DNA of 64,000 nt from Crambe crambe (GCA_963924555.1 OZ004582.1:3162001-3226000), one strand, 5' to 3'. Counted from the stretch's first letter, positions 10,690 through 22,640 are shown. A program made the numbers and translations. Notes: generated from the sequence alone by a model not told the origin.

Positions 10690-12075
10690 ACCTTCACTTC
10701 CTCTGGAAAGTCCCTCCTGACAGTGAAGTTCTTAACAAAAGTGTGAAGATACGTGATGAAGTAAAGAAAAATTGTCCAGTATATCACTCAAGAGCTATGC
10801 AAAGGGAGTTCGTTCATGTGTATGGAAAATCTACACATTCAAAACCTGCCTTTCTCAGGGAAGTATATCATCGATTGTTCTGCTAGCTCTAATTTAACGG
10901 AGGATGAAGTAGATGAACGCATTGCTCAGTTGACAGTGAAGATCCTGACTTAGTGTGGGATCTCCATTCTAATAATGAGAGACTTATGGTGTCATTGACA
11001 GCCTGCAGTAGATGATCGTCGCCATGACGTCATAATGAAAGGAAATGATGTGGTCACTCATTTGGCTGTGCTAGTGATTTTCACGAGCAAGTAGTAAAAA
11101 TTTGCCCCGGAAATACTCCTATTCCATCGGTTCAATGGCTTCGTCTGCCAAGAAGGTCTAATGCTAGTTTTGTAAAGCATCAAAATGGTCGTTTGCCAAT
11201 CAAGTTTATGATTCAAGCACGGCAATTCAGAAAATCACACGTTGATGCTCACTACGCATCTGCATTATTTCGTTATGAAAAGGAGTTTGCTGTTTGGTAC
11301 CGAGACTACTGCACATTGGAAGCACACTGTTAAGGTTGGGGAGCCTGGGAGTCCAGTAGCTGGTATGGTTTTAGTGTCCATTTCTAAGAGGTTAGTTGTA
11401 AGTGACCATGACTTTACCAAGTTTTCACTCACTCCCAGTGTCTCTTTCTTGATCAAAGCATGTCAGGTTCATTCTATACTGGTAAAGTGTTTGTTGGTAT
11501 AAAAGAAAACTGTTTTGAACCATCGTCACCTCTTCATCATGTAACTGAATTGAGTAGTGTTCTGCAAGCTGCTGGAGATATTAACCCAATGTTAATTATT
11601 TACACTGATGGAGGACCAGACCATCGTCTGACTTATGTGTCTGTGCAAGTGTCATTAATATATATTTTCCTTGCCTTGGATCTGGTGCAGTCCGTACTCC
11701 TCCCTGTCATAGTTGGAAGAACCCAGTAGAACGGGTTATTCCAATTGGAATCATGAGGCAGGAAACCACATTATATGAAGAGAAGTTATGTTGAGAGAAA
11801 GACATCCTGACCTCAGTGAAAAAGTGTTAGATTCGGTGGAGCCAATGAAGACACTTCTTCAGGGCATTTTTGCTCGCTTAAAGCTCAAAGACCACAATTC
11901 CAGTCATTTCAAGCATGTTCAAATGCTGATATGGAAGATATGTGGCGGAAAATTCGATGGCACTCAACCAGAAAAATTTGCGGAAGAGAGACATTTCAAG
12001 CAAGACTGTTTTGCTGGACTTTATACAGGTACACTGCAAGATTCGTCATTATATGTTCAGTATTAAGAAGTGCAA
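10690..12075 (+). pseudogene. DDE-transposase-like family, copy A
   Basis: Frame-shifted pieces on the plus strand make one decayed protein. They include CPVYHSRAMQREFVHVYGKS near 10775, AHYASALFRYEK near 11250, VVSDHDFTKFSL near 11395, LIIYTDGGPDHRLTYVSVQV at about 11590-11650, and SWKNPVERV near 11712. The spacing of Asp in TDGGPDH and Glu in NPVER suggests an RNase-H-fold DDE transposase, with the first acidic residue upstream. That is inference from pattern, not a match to a named superfamily. The C-terminus stops matching at SIKKC near 12075, where another gene begins in frame. A second copy on the minus strand lies at 16.4-19.6 kb. Confidence 0.6.
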
Positions 12076-12845
12076 CCTTCAACCATATAGCGCTAATGTT
12101 ATCAAGAAAGTACTTTTGAAAGCTGTTCGTAAGAGCAATAAAAAGGATCCCAAGACTTTTACACTCAGAAACATTCAATCATCCCATATATCAACCTGTC
12201 ACGAGTTGAAGTTTCTAATTAGAGCACAATTACAAGAAGATATGATCAAAGAAGATTTTGATGTTGGATATCTTCAGAATTCTACTGTGATTAGTATAAG
12301 GAGTACAGATGATTTACTTGAGGTGTGGGAAAATATTAGAAGAGGGAAAAACATCACTTTATGGTGTGATGGAATGAAATCAGCAAGTGGTAAGAGACTG
12401 TTGGATGCAGATTCAGATAATGAAAGTGAGGTAGAAAACCAGCTAAACGAAAAAAGCATGAAGAAAAAGAAGACCAAGTGGATAATATTATTTCAGATCT
12501 GAAAAAAAAAACATAGTGGTTCTTCATACACACCAATGCAGTTCAGGATCTGGGCAGAAATGATTGCTGGTGGTGTTCATTCCAGCTATGATGAGCACCC
12601 AAATACATCAATGTTTCAGCGTGCTGGAGGAGTGGGCACTAAAAAGAAAGCAACTCCAGCAACTGCAACAAACTGCACTATCACCTAGACCCACACCTGT
12701 AAGTAGTGGAAGAAGCCCTGCTAAGATAATAGAGAATAGATCAAAATGTTATAAACAGTTAGCAGAACTTAATAGCCTTGTGCAGCAGGGTGTACTCTCA
12801 GAAGATGAGAGCTCTACTGAAAGAGAAGCAATAGAACATTCTTAA
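12076..12845 (+). pseudogene. PB1-like-domain mobile-element protein
   Basis: This starts near NVIKKVLLKAVRKSNKKDPK and continues through HELKFLIRAQLQEDMIKEDF, DVGYLQNSTVISIRSTDDLL and GKNITLWCDGM, a ubiquitin-like/PB1-type pattern of two strands, helix and two strands. After an acidic Lys-rich linker and a frame change it reads YTPMQFRIWAEMIAGGVHSS near 12530. It ends with SPAKIIENRSKCYKQLAELN and a stop near 12845. I recognise the layout from multicopy sponge and hydra proteins of unknown function. At least three frame changes make it a pseudogene. Its first residues are fused in frame to copy A. Confidence 0.55.
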
Positions 12846-13256
12846 ACTTTTATAAGTCATTCCAATAAGACTAAAAATTATAAATGATTACATGATTACA
12901 TAGTATACCCACAATGAGAAATATGACCATTACTATCCTCAGCTGTTATCATTCCAAAAATCATTGCTAGCATTGCTCGAGGTGCTGAGCACACTTGGAA
13001 GAGACTGTCATTTTCTTTCATTACCTGGCTGAAAATGCCTTCTACATCAGAGATCGAGGGTGAGGGAGCGAGTACCATATGTCGTAATAGGGGAACTGTT
13101 TACTGCCTGTAGGGTCAAATTATCACAAGGACGTTTGCGTTCGGTATGGGAGGGCGGCATTTGGTGGCTGCATCCCCAAAACGCTGATGATACAAGGCTA
13201 TTCATAACACAAACAATGTATTATTCAAATGATCTTAAAAATGAGCTGAATGATAA

Positions 13257-15650
13257 TTATAATTGTGACCCGATTTGGCCACTCAGCGTGATAGGCCAAC
13301 GTGTCACTTTTACCAAAATAGTCTGGGCGTTTCCCACAGAGCAGTTAGACTCCTTGCACTTTGAAAACAGACGCTTTACTGTCTTGACATGTGGTGAAGA
13401 AGTAACATGTTCGAAACCCCATTTTTTCGCAAACTTGTCGAACTCTTCCGAAGCAAATTGGGGCCCATTGTCGGATATCAGTACATTTGGCACTCCATAT
13501 CTAGCAAACATAGTCCTGAATAATCACAGAGGTCAGCTCCCACCTTTGCCCAGGGTCGTGCCGCAAATTCGTGCTGTTTCAATGAGGCATACTACGATGT
13601 GCCATACAGACGTCACACTTGGAAATGTATTCTTTCAATTCTGATGACATACGAGGCCAATACATTGTTTCACGAGCTCTTCTGATGCAGACTTTATCTT
13701 GGATAATGAGCTCATCTCGGATGTCAAAATAGGGATACAGATTCTCGGAGATTCCTGACTTAGTGTTTGGCCAGCCTCTTTGTATTATGTCCCTCAAGGC
13801 AGTTATAACTGAATCAGTCGTGGCAATATCCTTGACTCGTTGTAACTGGGCTGCCGGCATTGCAAGTGAGGTGGTGTGATCAACCTCTTGTAACACAGCA
13901 TGTCAGCCAGAAACATTTCTTTGCCCTTCTTGTATTTGACTTTGAGATTGAACTTCTGTAGCCGGAGTAGCATACGCTGTAGTCGACTTGGAGCACTGTG
14001 GAGTGGCTTCCGCATAATGGCTGGTGATCTGTTTCAACTTGGACTACATCTCGTCCATATGTATATGCTTCAAAATGCTCACACCCAAACACAATAGCCA
14101 GTAACTCTTTTTCGATTTGAGCATAGCGTGTAAGTGCCCTTGAGGCATATGCAACAGGCTGACCATTTTGCATTAGAGTAGCTCCTAAACCTGACAGTGA
14201 AGCATCACACTGCAGCGTAACCTCTTCCTGCAGGTTGTAATATCGCAAAACTGGTGTGCTTGATACGGCTTTCTTGAGGTTCTCGAGGGCTTGTTGTTGT
14301 ATAGGATCCCACATCCATGCTACTTCTTTCTTAGTCAATTCTCTCAGCGGTTTCATTACGTCTGACAGGTGAGGCAAAAACTTGCTGAGATATTGAGCAA
14401 GGCCCAAGAGGCGTTGTACTGCTGCCACATCGCTTGGAGGTGGCATGTCCAGTATACTTTGACTTTATTGGGGTCTACACAGAGACCTTCTGGGGTCAGC
14501 AGATGGCCAATGAAAGGCACCTCCTTTAGGCAGAGCCTGAGCTTCCTATCATTTAGCTTGAGATTCTCCTCCTTGCAACGCTGGAGAACAGCATGCAAAT
14601 TCTGATTGTAGTCTCGCATGGCCTCCTCCGGTGTGTCTCCAAACCCCACCACCACAAGTCATCTGCAACTACTTCCACTCCCTTGAGGCCTTCCACCACT
14701 TCACACATCCTGCGTTGAAACACTTCCGGAGCTGAACTGATGCCAAAGGGCATACGCTTCCAATGATATCTACCGAAAGGAGTGTTGAATGTGGTAAGGA
14801 AAGATAATGCTTCATCCAACATGATATGCCAGAATCCATTTCGAGCATCCAGAACTGAGAACAATTTGGCTCCATGGAGGCGAGTTGCAACTTCCTCGAT
14901 GGGTGCTCCCGTTGGATTGCCTCATTCAATTCCTTAGGATCTAGACAGATGCGCATCCTTCCGTCCGGCTTGTCCACAGCTACCATAGAGCTGACCCATG
15001 GGGTTGGTCTGGTTACTGGAGCAAGCACCTCCCGCTTCACTAGGTCATCTAGAGTTTCTCGGAGACCCTCCCTGCGTGCCACAGGCACTCGCTGTGGAGC
15101 ATGTTGTATTGGGTCAGCTTGTGGATCCAGATCCTCCAATAGACCCACTTCATTTGTGAACACACTTGGATACTTCTGAATCAACTGCTCTTTCGTTACT
15201 TGAGAGCTCTCATCATCACCGACAGCGTATACTTCGGCATCCTTTGTACTTGGCTTGTTCAGTTGATCATTATTCAGGTAGGCCACAATTTTCATACCAA
15301 TACATGCCTTGCGTCCAAGCAGAGGTCGGATTCCTTGCTGACCCACTAGCTTGCAGTCTAGACGGCACTTAAAGTCTCCACGTCTCACACGCAGTAGGAC
15401 TCTCCCAACTACTCGGAGCTCAGACCCTCCGATTTTTTGTCTGACTGGCTTCACTTGGGACAGTTTGTAGTCTTTAGTGGCTTTCTTGTAAAGGTCTATA
15501 GGTCTACATTGCACTGTGCCCCAGTATCTACCTGAAATCGGAGTAACACACTGTGAGTCATCTACACTCACTCCAGAAGCAGATGTCTGGAATACCTCTT
15601 CAGCATCATTCTCCTCGAGCAACAACATTTTGATCAAGGTCAGGGTCCAA
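13257..15650 (-). pseudogene. Ty3/gypsy pol pseudogene (protease-RT-RNase H-integrase)
   Basis: Domains run right to left in order. An aspartic protease site FQVDTGAQCN near 15535 is followed by a frameshift. The RT entry (PTPWVSSMVAVDKPDGRMRI) lies near 15000, then MPFGISSAPEVFQRRM near 14740. The RT active site reads VADDL, where YVDD would be usual, near 14670. RNase H follows at about 14150-14250 (LQCDASLSGLGATLMQ), then a zinc-binding-like integrase region with SKCDVCMAHR near 13600. The integrase core piece [20 protein letters not shown] is near 13450. At least five frameshifts and truncations separate these blocks. Neither gag nor LTRs are seen. It lies between the two copies of the DDE-like family. 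Confidence 0.9.
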
Positions 15651-15699
15651 ATGCGTTTCGACTATTTCAGCAGTAGTCAAGTGTTTCTTTTGTCTTGAG

Positions 15700-16288
15700 A
15701 AAATGGGTACATTGTTGCTCAAATATTTTACGTTTTGGTTCAACCCTTTCCCTACAAGTAGAAAAAGACAAAATACTGACTTGATGTGAATACAAGTATA
15801 AAGAATAAAGAAACTTTGTGCTGGTAGATCTCACACATTTCTCCTATACTTACTTTTTTATGGGTGACTGTACATGAGAAGATTTCTTTATGAAGTCCAT
15901 CATCCATTTCTTCAACATCATCACTAAGTCAGATAAGAAGCTGCAATTATTATGCTCAAATATCAAACTTACCTATCTTCACTGTGTGAAGAGGGAGAGA
16001 GGTAGGGTTCTTTAACACACATGTGTGAACAATAGACACACATCACTGAGCGTGTGGTTCGAACGGGGAAAAAAGACAAGTTCTATTTGTTCAGTTAGAG
16101 TTACCTCTGTTCAATATCTCCTTCTCCGCTACTAATTTCAATGGGATTATTCATATCTGCTTGAAAGGCGGCCACCATGATGTACGTATGCACGAGGTTC
16201 AGATGGCGCACGTGATTCCACGTTCCGTTTCCGCCATCTGTTTCCGTGTCCGTTACAGCATTCAGTTTCCACCTTTTCCATTCGCCCG
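15700..16288. other. no gene seen
   Basis: Intergenic sequence between the gypsy pseudogene and the TTAA-flanked element. It holds a GC-richer patch at 16190-16260 with TTTCCG-like short repeats. No open frame of interest. Confidence 0.5.
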
Positions 16289-16292
16289 TTAA

Positions 16293-19200
16293 TGATATTC
16301 ATGTTTCAGGTCAGGATTTTCCCTACAACCAATGCTGGCGGGCAGTCATTAAAATTATGCCAGTATTAAAAAATTACAAACCTACTGTATGTTAAAAAAA
16401 ATGAATTTTAAGATCTTCATTTGATGGATTCTTTGCCTGCACAGGTAGAGCATTGTGGTTAACACTGTTCCTTGATAGCAAGGCTTTTGTTTGAGCAGCA
16501 ATAAACACAGATTTGTTCATAGGTGCCAACTGAGTAATAAATTTTTTCCACTGGCTCATAACTGCGAATAATTCTCATTGCCACAATCTCTTTTAACCGA
16601 CCTTCAAACTTGCTGTACACCAACCGCCACATTTTGTATTCCTCACATATTTGCATTTTGTACATGTTGTACGCTGGCAGTGAAGGGAAGGGATTTTTGC
16701 TTTGATTTCTTTACTTGAAGACTAGGACGGAATTCTTCAGTGGTTGTAGTGCCGAAAACTTCTGAAAAGCTTTTGTAGTTTCCATCTTGGTCAGGGTCTG
16801 GAACAGGATCAGGTAGATAGTGCAGCTGGTCAAACAACTCAATTGGCATACGAACGGGTTTGCTAACAGAACAGGAAGACTGCCCACACTTCCTTATACT
16901 AAAGGAATAATGTCGAGACTGGCAGCAGTGGCAAGTGAGCTATCTACACTTTCAAGTGAAGACCACAGCTTCTTCATCTAATCCTCACTCAATATCTGAA
17001 CAGGTGATATGCTATCTGGAATTTAATTTGGTTTCTTTTCAGCTGCTTGACGGAATTGAGAATGTTGCAGTGTAATATTGCAGCATCTTGCCACGCATCA
17101 AGCCTACACACAAGTCACAATTGACACGACTCGTTCTGCAGGATTACGCCATGAGTGGCATGGTGCAGTCCTTGCTGCACACTAAAAGTCAAGATCCAAT
17201 GTCAAAAAATAGCTATGAGACTGAGCTGAACTGAGAGGTATGTCAGTCGGTGATCAGGACTTCCATCACTATAAATAAATCTTTGCAGTAGCATGCTTTC
17301 ACTTTTAATTATTTATCATAGTTCTATCATGAAATACCTTCTTTAATTCCAACAAAAACTCTACCTGAATACCAAGACCATCAGGTAAGTCAACTACAGG
17401 AAATTTAGTAAAGTCATGATCTCCAATTTCAAAAGATTCATTCTTTTTCACTAATATCTGTCTTCCCCTTTCAGCAGCTGCAACAAAATAGTTGGGCTCA
17501 CCTACTTTGATGTGGTATTTGTCATCCATGCACACAAAAATTGCATGTTCTTTGAATTTCACTGCACATTCACGTTCATACCGAAATATTGCGGCAGCAT
17601 AATGCATGTCCTCATGATCCACCGAGCTTGGATCATGTACTTCACTTTGAAGCGGCCAGTGTAGCTTTTAGCATGTTGACTAGGGGGCCAAAACTGTGTA
17701 ACCTCAGCCAAGTAGATGGAGGACATCTTTGTGACACTTGCTGCAGTAGGGTGAGGCACATCAGAGTGCCTTCTTTAACATCTTCTTGCAAGAATTTTTC
17801 ACTCTCCCCAAAACACATCATAATTGGATCCCTTCCCAGAATGGAGGCTTCTCAGATCAATTACAAATTGTCTCACTCTCTCATCTACTTCTTTCTCACC
17901 CAGAGAAGCAGCAGCTGCATCTCCTGTAAATTAATAGTCTATTGATGTCTAAAGGTCAGTTTACATAGGTACACTTGCTTATGCCACACTCACCTGTATA
18001 TCACTCGGATATTTCCGCTACACGATCGTCATAATTAATGGGCACGAATGCTGCATGCTAGCTATACTTTTACTCGTGCTCCTTTGCTGCTGCTCTTCGT
18101 TTCTCCTTGGAGAAACTTGGCATTCCCAAAGAAGGAACAATACACACTGCTGTCAAGGCAGTCTACGATGGGAAGGATACTTCTACCAAACTGGTTTATA
18201 GAAAGATCTGTTCTACCAGACTCTCCCCTTCATAATGATGCTGGTGAAGCGTAGTGCAGTACTGGTTGCCTCTCTACTATAGATGTAGATATATGCTCTG
18301 ATGATCGACCAACGATGTTACGGCCAGTACTACCTCGCTACAGGTAGCCTTCTCTTCTGTGCCCCTGAAGCCCTTGTTACTTCTGATGCCCAGGAGGATC
18401 TAAGCATTCTCGAAATATGCTACTCGGAATAGTACGACATCATGCATGAGATTGTAGACGTCAAAACTTGTCATTGCATGCGCGTTTATTATTATATAAT
18501 TCAAAAATTGGCGCATGCGCAAACAGTGGATACCAGGCTCTCTTTTTCCCCATCCCCCCAAAAAGGCTGGGTTCAAGGCTAGCCTGATTACTGATGGCTT
18601 CACAGAAGATGTCAATTTACAAACAATTCTTTCCTCATAGCTCTAGTGTGATAAATGGGGATTTTTTCTTCACATTCTCTATTACAGACTGGAAATCTGA
18701 AAATGACGATTCAGACATGGACTGCACCTTCCAAATGAATCATATTACCCACATTATTGCCATGGGCATATGTAGAGCAGTAGGAATAGGAAGACCACTC
18801 ATTTTCAAAGTTTGAAAGTATTGGTACTTCTCTCTAGCAGGAAATTGTCCAACAAAAACAGACTCCATTTCAGGTAAATCTTTCAGAAAATTGTACAATT
18901 CATTCAGTTAATAGTCATCTATGGATTTTGTTAATTGCTCTATTTCAGGTTTTAAGGCCTTCCAGCAGTCTCTGGTCCAATAGACTTCTTGAAGGCATGT
19001 AAACAAAATTTAGTGTGAAGATAATGATTTTAGCACAGTGCTTGACATATTCTCCCTCTTGCATTTCCTATGTTTTGAAAGCTCAGGCTGATTATAACAA
19101 TGGCATCAAATGTTGCTGGAATGGTAAGACCCTGTGTCCTGAAAACATGCTGGCCGTCAATATATCAGTAAGGGCTTATACAAGGCCAAATCCAGTAGTC

Positions 19201-19687
19201 TTCATGACCTCAAAAGCATTTCTTTGCTAGGGAGCGGGAGGGAGTCCGAGAGAAATGCACAGATCATACTCCAGTCTAGATAGCCTAAAGAATAGCCTAC
19301 CTCAGCAACATCTACTTCTTCAGGTTGTTCGTTCAGGAGCTTCATCCGTAGTGAACTTCACAAAATTTCCGAAGATATTGGTGACATCAGCTATGGAAAG
19401 TGAAGGATCAACACAATCTAGTGATTCCTTAGTCTTTCCAACATGGACTTGGTTCATTTGGCAACCAACAGGACAAAAAAAGACTTGTAAGTCTGCGATG
19501 GAGGATATGGCAATAGGGTCTTCTTGGATCATCTGCAGTAGACTGTATAGTTCAGCATTGTCATTGTGACTACAAATTTACAGCTGCTAGTGCATTGCGC
19601 ATGCTCGTTAGTACTTATTAATTATTCATAAGGTAATGACCATTCTTAAGCCCTTTGTGGGTGGTGGACCTGAAACATGAATATCAT
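16293..19687 (-). mobile_element. 3.4-kb DNA transposon with 20-bp TIRs and flanking TTAA
   Basis: The ends are perfect inverted repeats of 20 bp. TGATATTCATGTTTCAGGTC at 16293-16312 is complementary to 19668-19687. Each end is directly flanked by TTAA (16289-16292 and 19688-19691), as expected for a target duplication. A TTAA target is known for piggyBac, Kolobok and Sola3-type elements. The body (3395 bp) encodes copy B of the DDE-transposase-like family on the minus strand, with frameshifts. The terminal match and the target duplication are seen directly; assignment to a superfamily is not. Confidence 0.75.
16440..19569 (-). pseudogene. DDE-transposase-like family, copy B
   Basis: The minus-strand pieces follow the same order as copy A. 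An N-terminal region near 19500-19330 contains VFFCPVGCQM and ADVTNIFGNFVKFTT. Then come EEKIPIYHT-AMRKELF near 18640, MHYAAAIFRYERECAVKF at about 17595, HIKVGEPNYFVAAAERGR at about 17500 and IGDHDFTKFPVV near 17420. The C-terminus reads MPIELFDQLHYLPDPVPDPD at 16849, and a Cys-containing tail ends near 16460. MHYAAAIFRYE and DHDFTKF align with AHYASALFRYE and DHDFTKF of copy A. The stretch carrying the TDGGPDH and NPVER motifs is not readable here, and 18.25-18.58 kb looks like inserted non-homologous sequence. Confidence 0.6.
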
Positions 19688-19691
19688 TAAC

Positions 19692-20200
19692 AGTGGCCTT
19701 ATATATGTCTAATTATATTTGATAACAGAGCTAGCTTAATGAAGATATATATATAGCTATTTCAAGGCCTTCATCACTGATTCCTTCTCAGCATCTGCAG
19801 GACCGAAGATGAGGCTGAGGCTGATCTTGGTGAAAGCACAGTGGCAAGTTTATCAACTGCCTGTGTTACAACATCAGAAGAAGTCTTCTTCTTCACATTC
19901 AGTATCGGATCCAGGGGGTTTCTAAGGTTTCTGGAAACTGGTCAAAGTTTAGTTTAGTCTATTAAGCTCAGTCTGCTTGAAAATACACGCGTACACTATC
20001 TATAATCTGACCTTGCCGGTCAGCCACTGGCAAAGAAACAGCCACGCATGAAATTACTACCTATTATCTGAGCTGCCACGGGAAAGAGGGTGTGGTTAAT
20101 CAGAAGTGGGTGTGGTTTCAAAAAATTTTCTCGCGTGGTAGATCCACCCCTGACATTCACAGATCCACATCAATTAAATGTAGTTGTACATGTAAAAAGC
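19692..20200. other. no gene seen
   Basis: Non-coding sequence between two mobile elements. It includes an ATATATATAGCTAT patch near 19745 and a GGGTGTGGTT motif near 20105. Confidence 0.5.
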
Positions 20201-20203
20201 TAG

Positions 20204-20440
20204 CTAAGAGTAATTGTTCAACATCACCACCAAATCATCGGTTCCTTCCTCTAAAAGTATAAGTTCTGTTTTCACTTTTGAAAATGTCTCTTCAATTGGC
20301 TGGAAATCTGGTGAGTATGGTGGAAGGAAATGTACCAAAGCACCTTCTTCTTGGATGGACTCAACAATGTTCATAGTGTGGTGTATTGAGCAGTTATCCA
20401 TTATTACCACTGAATGTGGGTTACTCCCATTGAAGGGCAT
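20204..20440 (-). pseudogene. IS630/Tc1-like DDE transposase, C-terminal fragment
   Basis: The 78-residue frame reads NPHSVVIMDNCSIHHTMNIV and then VHFLPPYSPDFQPIEETFSK. MDN-x-x-HH carries the second catalytic Asp, and PPYSPDFQPIEE holds the final catalytic acidic residue of the DDE_3 (IS630/Tc1-mariner-like) fold. Upstream the frame ends at MPFNGSN, where the plus-strand gypsy fragment begins, so the N-terminal half with the first Asp and the DNA-binding domains is missing. No TIRs are seen. Confidence 0.8.
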
Positions 20441-21216
20441 CAGGGTCAGTCTGTTAGGCTAGCAGGTGGTAGTGACATTGGGATGGTCAGGAAGATTGAT
20501 GTGAGTGAGTGTGAGGAGTCACTGCTAGCTGTGGGTGAGGAAACTGAGAATCTCAGCTGTGGTGTAATAGATTTGGAGCTGTATGGTCTGAGTTGGGTCT
20601 TGTAGGTGAATATTTAAGTGAAAATGAGGTGGTTGGGGTAAAAGAGTTACTGTGTGGTTTTGTGGATGTATTTGCATTGAGTTGGGGTGTACTGATGAGA
20701 AAGTTGAGCCACTCCTACGGATATTACTACTTTACACCAATTCTTGGGATTAGCCTCGACCAAGAAGGATGTACCTTTTGTGTGGTCAGAAGCATGTGAT
20801 ACTGCTTTCCACAGGCTCAAGAATTTGTTAGTAACAGCACCTGTATTGGCTTACCCTAAGTTAGGGGATGAAACCACTTGAGACTGATACCAGTTATGTT
20901 GGTTTAGGTGCAGTCTTTGGATACACATGAGAAAAATTATGGAATCTCGGAGCTAGAAACCCTGGGTTTGGTATGGGCAGTTCGGTATTTTCGGCCGTAT
21001 CTACTGGGATACCCATGTACAGATGCTGCATGCTTGTCCATATTGAATTCTACTCTTCCATCTGGCAAACTTGCACGTTGGGCGCTGACAATACACCTTA
21101 CCATCAAGCATAAGCCTGGCAAAAGCAATTCCATGTCCAGAAACTCATGTCCAAATAGTTTCATTGGGCGATTGGATGGTATGAATTTGTGTGAGGAACA
21201 GGAATCTACTTTGTAA
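20441..21216 (+). pseudogene. Ty3/gypsy fragment: RT N-flank joined to RNase H
   Basis: The plus strand reads VSECEESLLAVGEETENLSC near 20500 and LSENEVVGVKELLCGFVDVF near 20610, the linker before RT. It then jumps to TKKDVPFVWSEACDTAFHRL near 20760 and EKNYGISELETLGLVWAVRY at about 20930-20990 (RNase H), ending at TIKHKPGKSN near 21100. Most of the RT core is missing between the two parts, and several frame changes occur. It appears inserted into, or joined to, the IS630-like fragment at about 20440. Confidence 0.75.
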
Positions 21217-21257
21217 CTAAAACGAAGCTAACATATTAATATAATGATAGTGATAAT

Positions 21258-22400
21258 TATGTGGCTAATAGTTCTTTTTGAAGGTACTCTCTTGTTTTCT
21301 TCTTAAAAGCACCTTTATTTGTTAGTTCAAAACCATAAAGTATTTCATTTTGATAGAAGATATAGCATCTTTCCTCGTAGAAAATTTGAAATACCTCCAC
21401 CATTTTGGTTTGTGAGGTGCCCTTTCTTGTACCATCCAGTGAATGCTGAGTCAGGAGGAATAGCCAATACTTTTCCTACTTGTGGAAAAGTATCACCACC
21501 CACAGCTACAAGATTGTTAATCCTCAATTCTTTAACTATGTCTCGATTTTGAAGAACTGTAGTTCGTGATGGTCCTACATATATCTGTATGTAATAATAC
21601 CTAGCTCAGAGTAGGGTATATATGCATGCGTGCAAACCAAATGCTAGTTACTGGCATAAACACACATTACACATTACTGAAAGTGTAGGAAATTTTCCTA
21701 CACAATATATATAGGATGAATAGATACGCAATAGTCTACACAATAGGATGAATGGATACCACAGTATACCAGCACATGTACATGTAACTATGAGCTAGCT
21801 ATATAGCTAACAGCTAGCTGATTATTTTTATACTTTTCCCAATAATAGATGATGCAAGCTCTTTTTTATCACTGCATTCCACTCTTTTAGGATCAACGGT
21901 TGCTTGTTCCTTCCAGACACTTGCAATAGTAGATGTTGGGATGATTTTACGCCTCTCAATAGAATTCCAGTATGAATGAATTTCTTGGGAATTATCTCTA
22001 CTCCTGATACATCACTATCCATGTTATCATCACAAGAACTAGGAGGTGCTGGTGTTGGCACAAGCTGCACTGCATTAGACCCTTTCAATTCATCCAATAT
22101 CCATAAACCTATTATAAACATAAAATTTTTTCGGTAATATTATACTTGAATTGTAGCTACAGTAGCTAGCTACCTTCCATCAATTGAGGCTGCAAAGGCT
22201 CCACATAAGTCCAGGCTTCCTGTAACCATGACTTCCACTGTGTTGAAGCACCAGCCTTGTCTAAATAACCACTAATCTTTGATAATGTACTTTCCAACTT
22301 TTTCAGATCTTCTGCATCATAGTGAGGTTTAATAATTTTTGGATCTTGCGTTGGAATTAAATTTTCATCAGGGAGCATTTGAACTGATGAGCTTTCAAAT
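21258..22400 (-). pseudogene. 3' part of a DUF7869-like mobile-element gene
   Basis: Exon 22400-22175 encodes MLPDENLIPTQDPKIIKPHY through WKSWLQEAWTYVEPLQPQLM. It is spliced in phase (donor at 22174, acceptor at 22110-22109) to LWILDELKGSNAVQLVPTPA. After a frameshift the next part reads STIASVWKEQATVDPKRVEC. The last exon (about 21560-21258) reads NRDIVKELRINNLVAVGGDT, FPQVGKVLAIPP, YGFELTNKGAFKKKTREYLQ and a stop. I recognise this as the C-terminal half of a multicopy sponge transposon protein. Its strand and order fit the DUF7869-like 5' part at 27.5-29.1 kb, as if one gene had been split. Confidence 0.5.
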
Positions 22401-22404
22401 GGTC

Positions 22405-22640
22405 ACACTGTAATAATTTTGGTGTGTATACCACACCATATAAGGTGTTATCGTGCTGTCGCAATGCTTACACTAATTATGGTGTGTCCATGGTGTGCTA
22501 ACCACACCCTATATTGTGTGTTCAACACACCTCATATAGCATAATGTATACACTACAATAGGCGCGCTTTTACCCCAATACTGGTGGGACATCACACTTT
22601 TTTTGGTGTGCAACCACAACAATAACAATAACAAAAACAA
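22405..22640. repeat. GGTGTG/CACACC short-palindrome repeat, copy 1
   Basis: The stretch is packed with short hairpins built from GGTGTG and CACACC, such as GGTGTGTATACCACACCATA at 22421-22440. A related stretch occurs at 27310-27530 with GGTGTGTTACCACACCATA in the same orientation. Neither codes for anything. The two copies sit at the two ends of the segment that interrupts the DUF7869-like gene. Confidence 0.7.

Noticed and set aside
13060-13644. 194-residue plus-strand ORF
   Set aside because: It overlaps the integrase part of the minus-strand gypsy pseudogene and is its antisense.
16040-16070. Possible tRNA B-box (GGTTCGAAC)
   Set aside because: No A-box or cloverleaf could be fitted around it.
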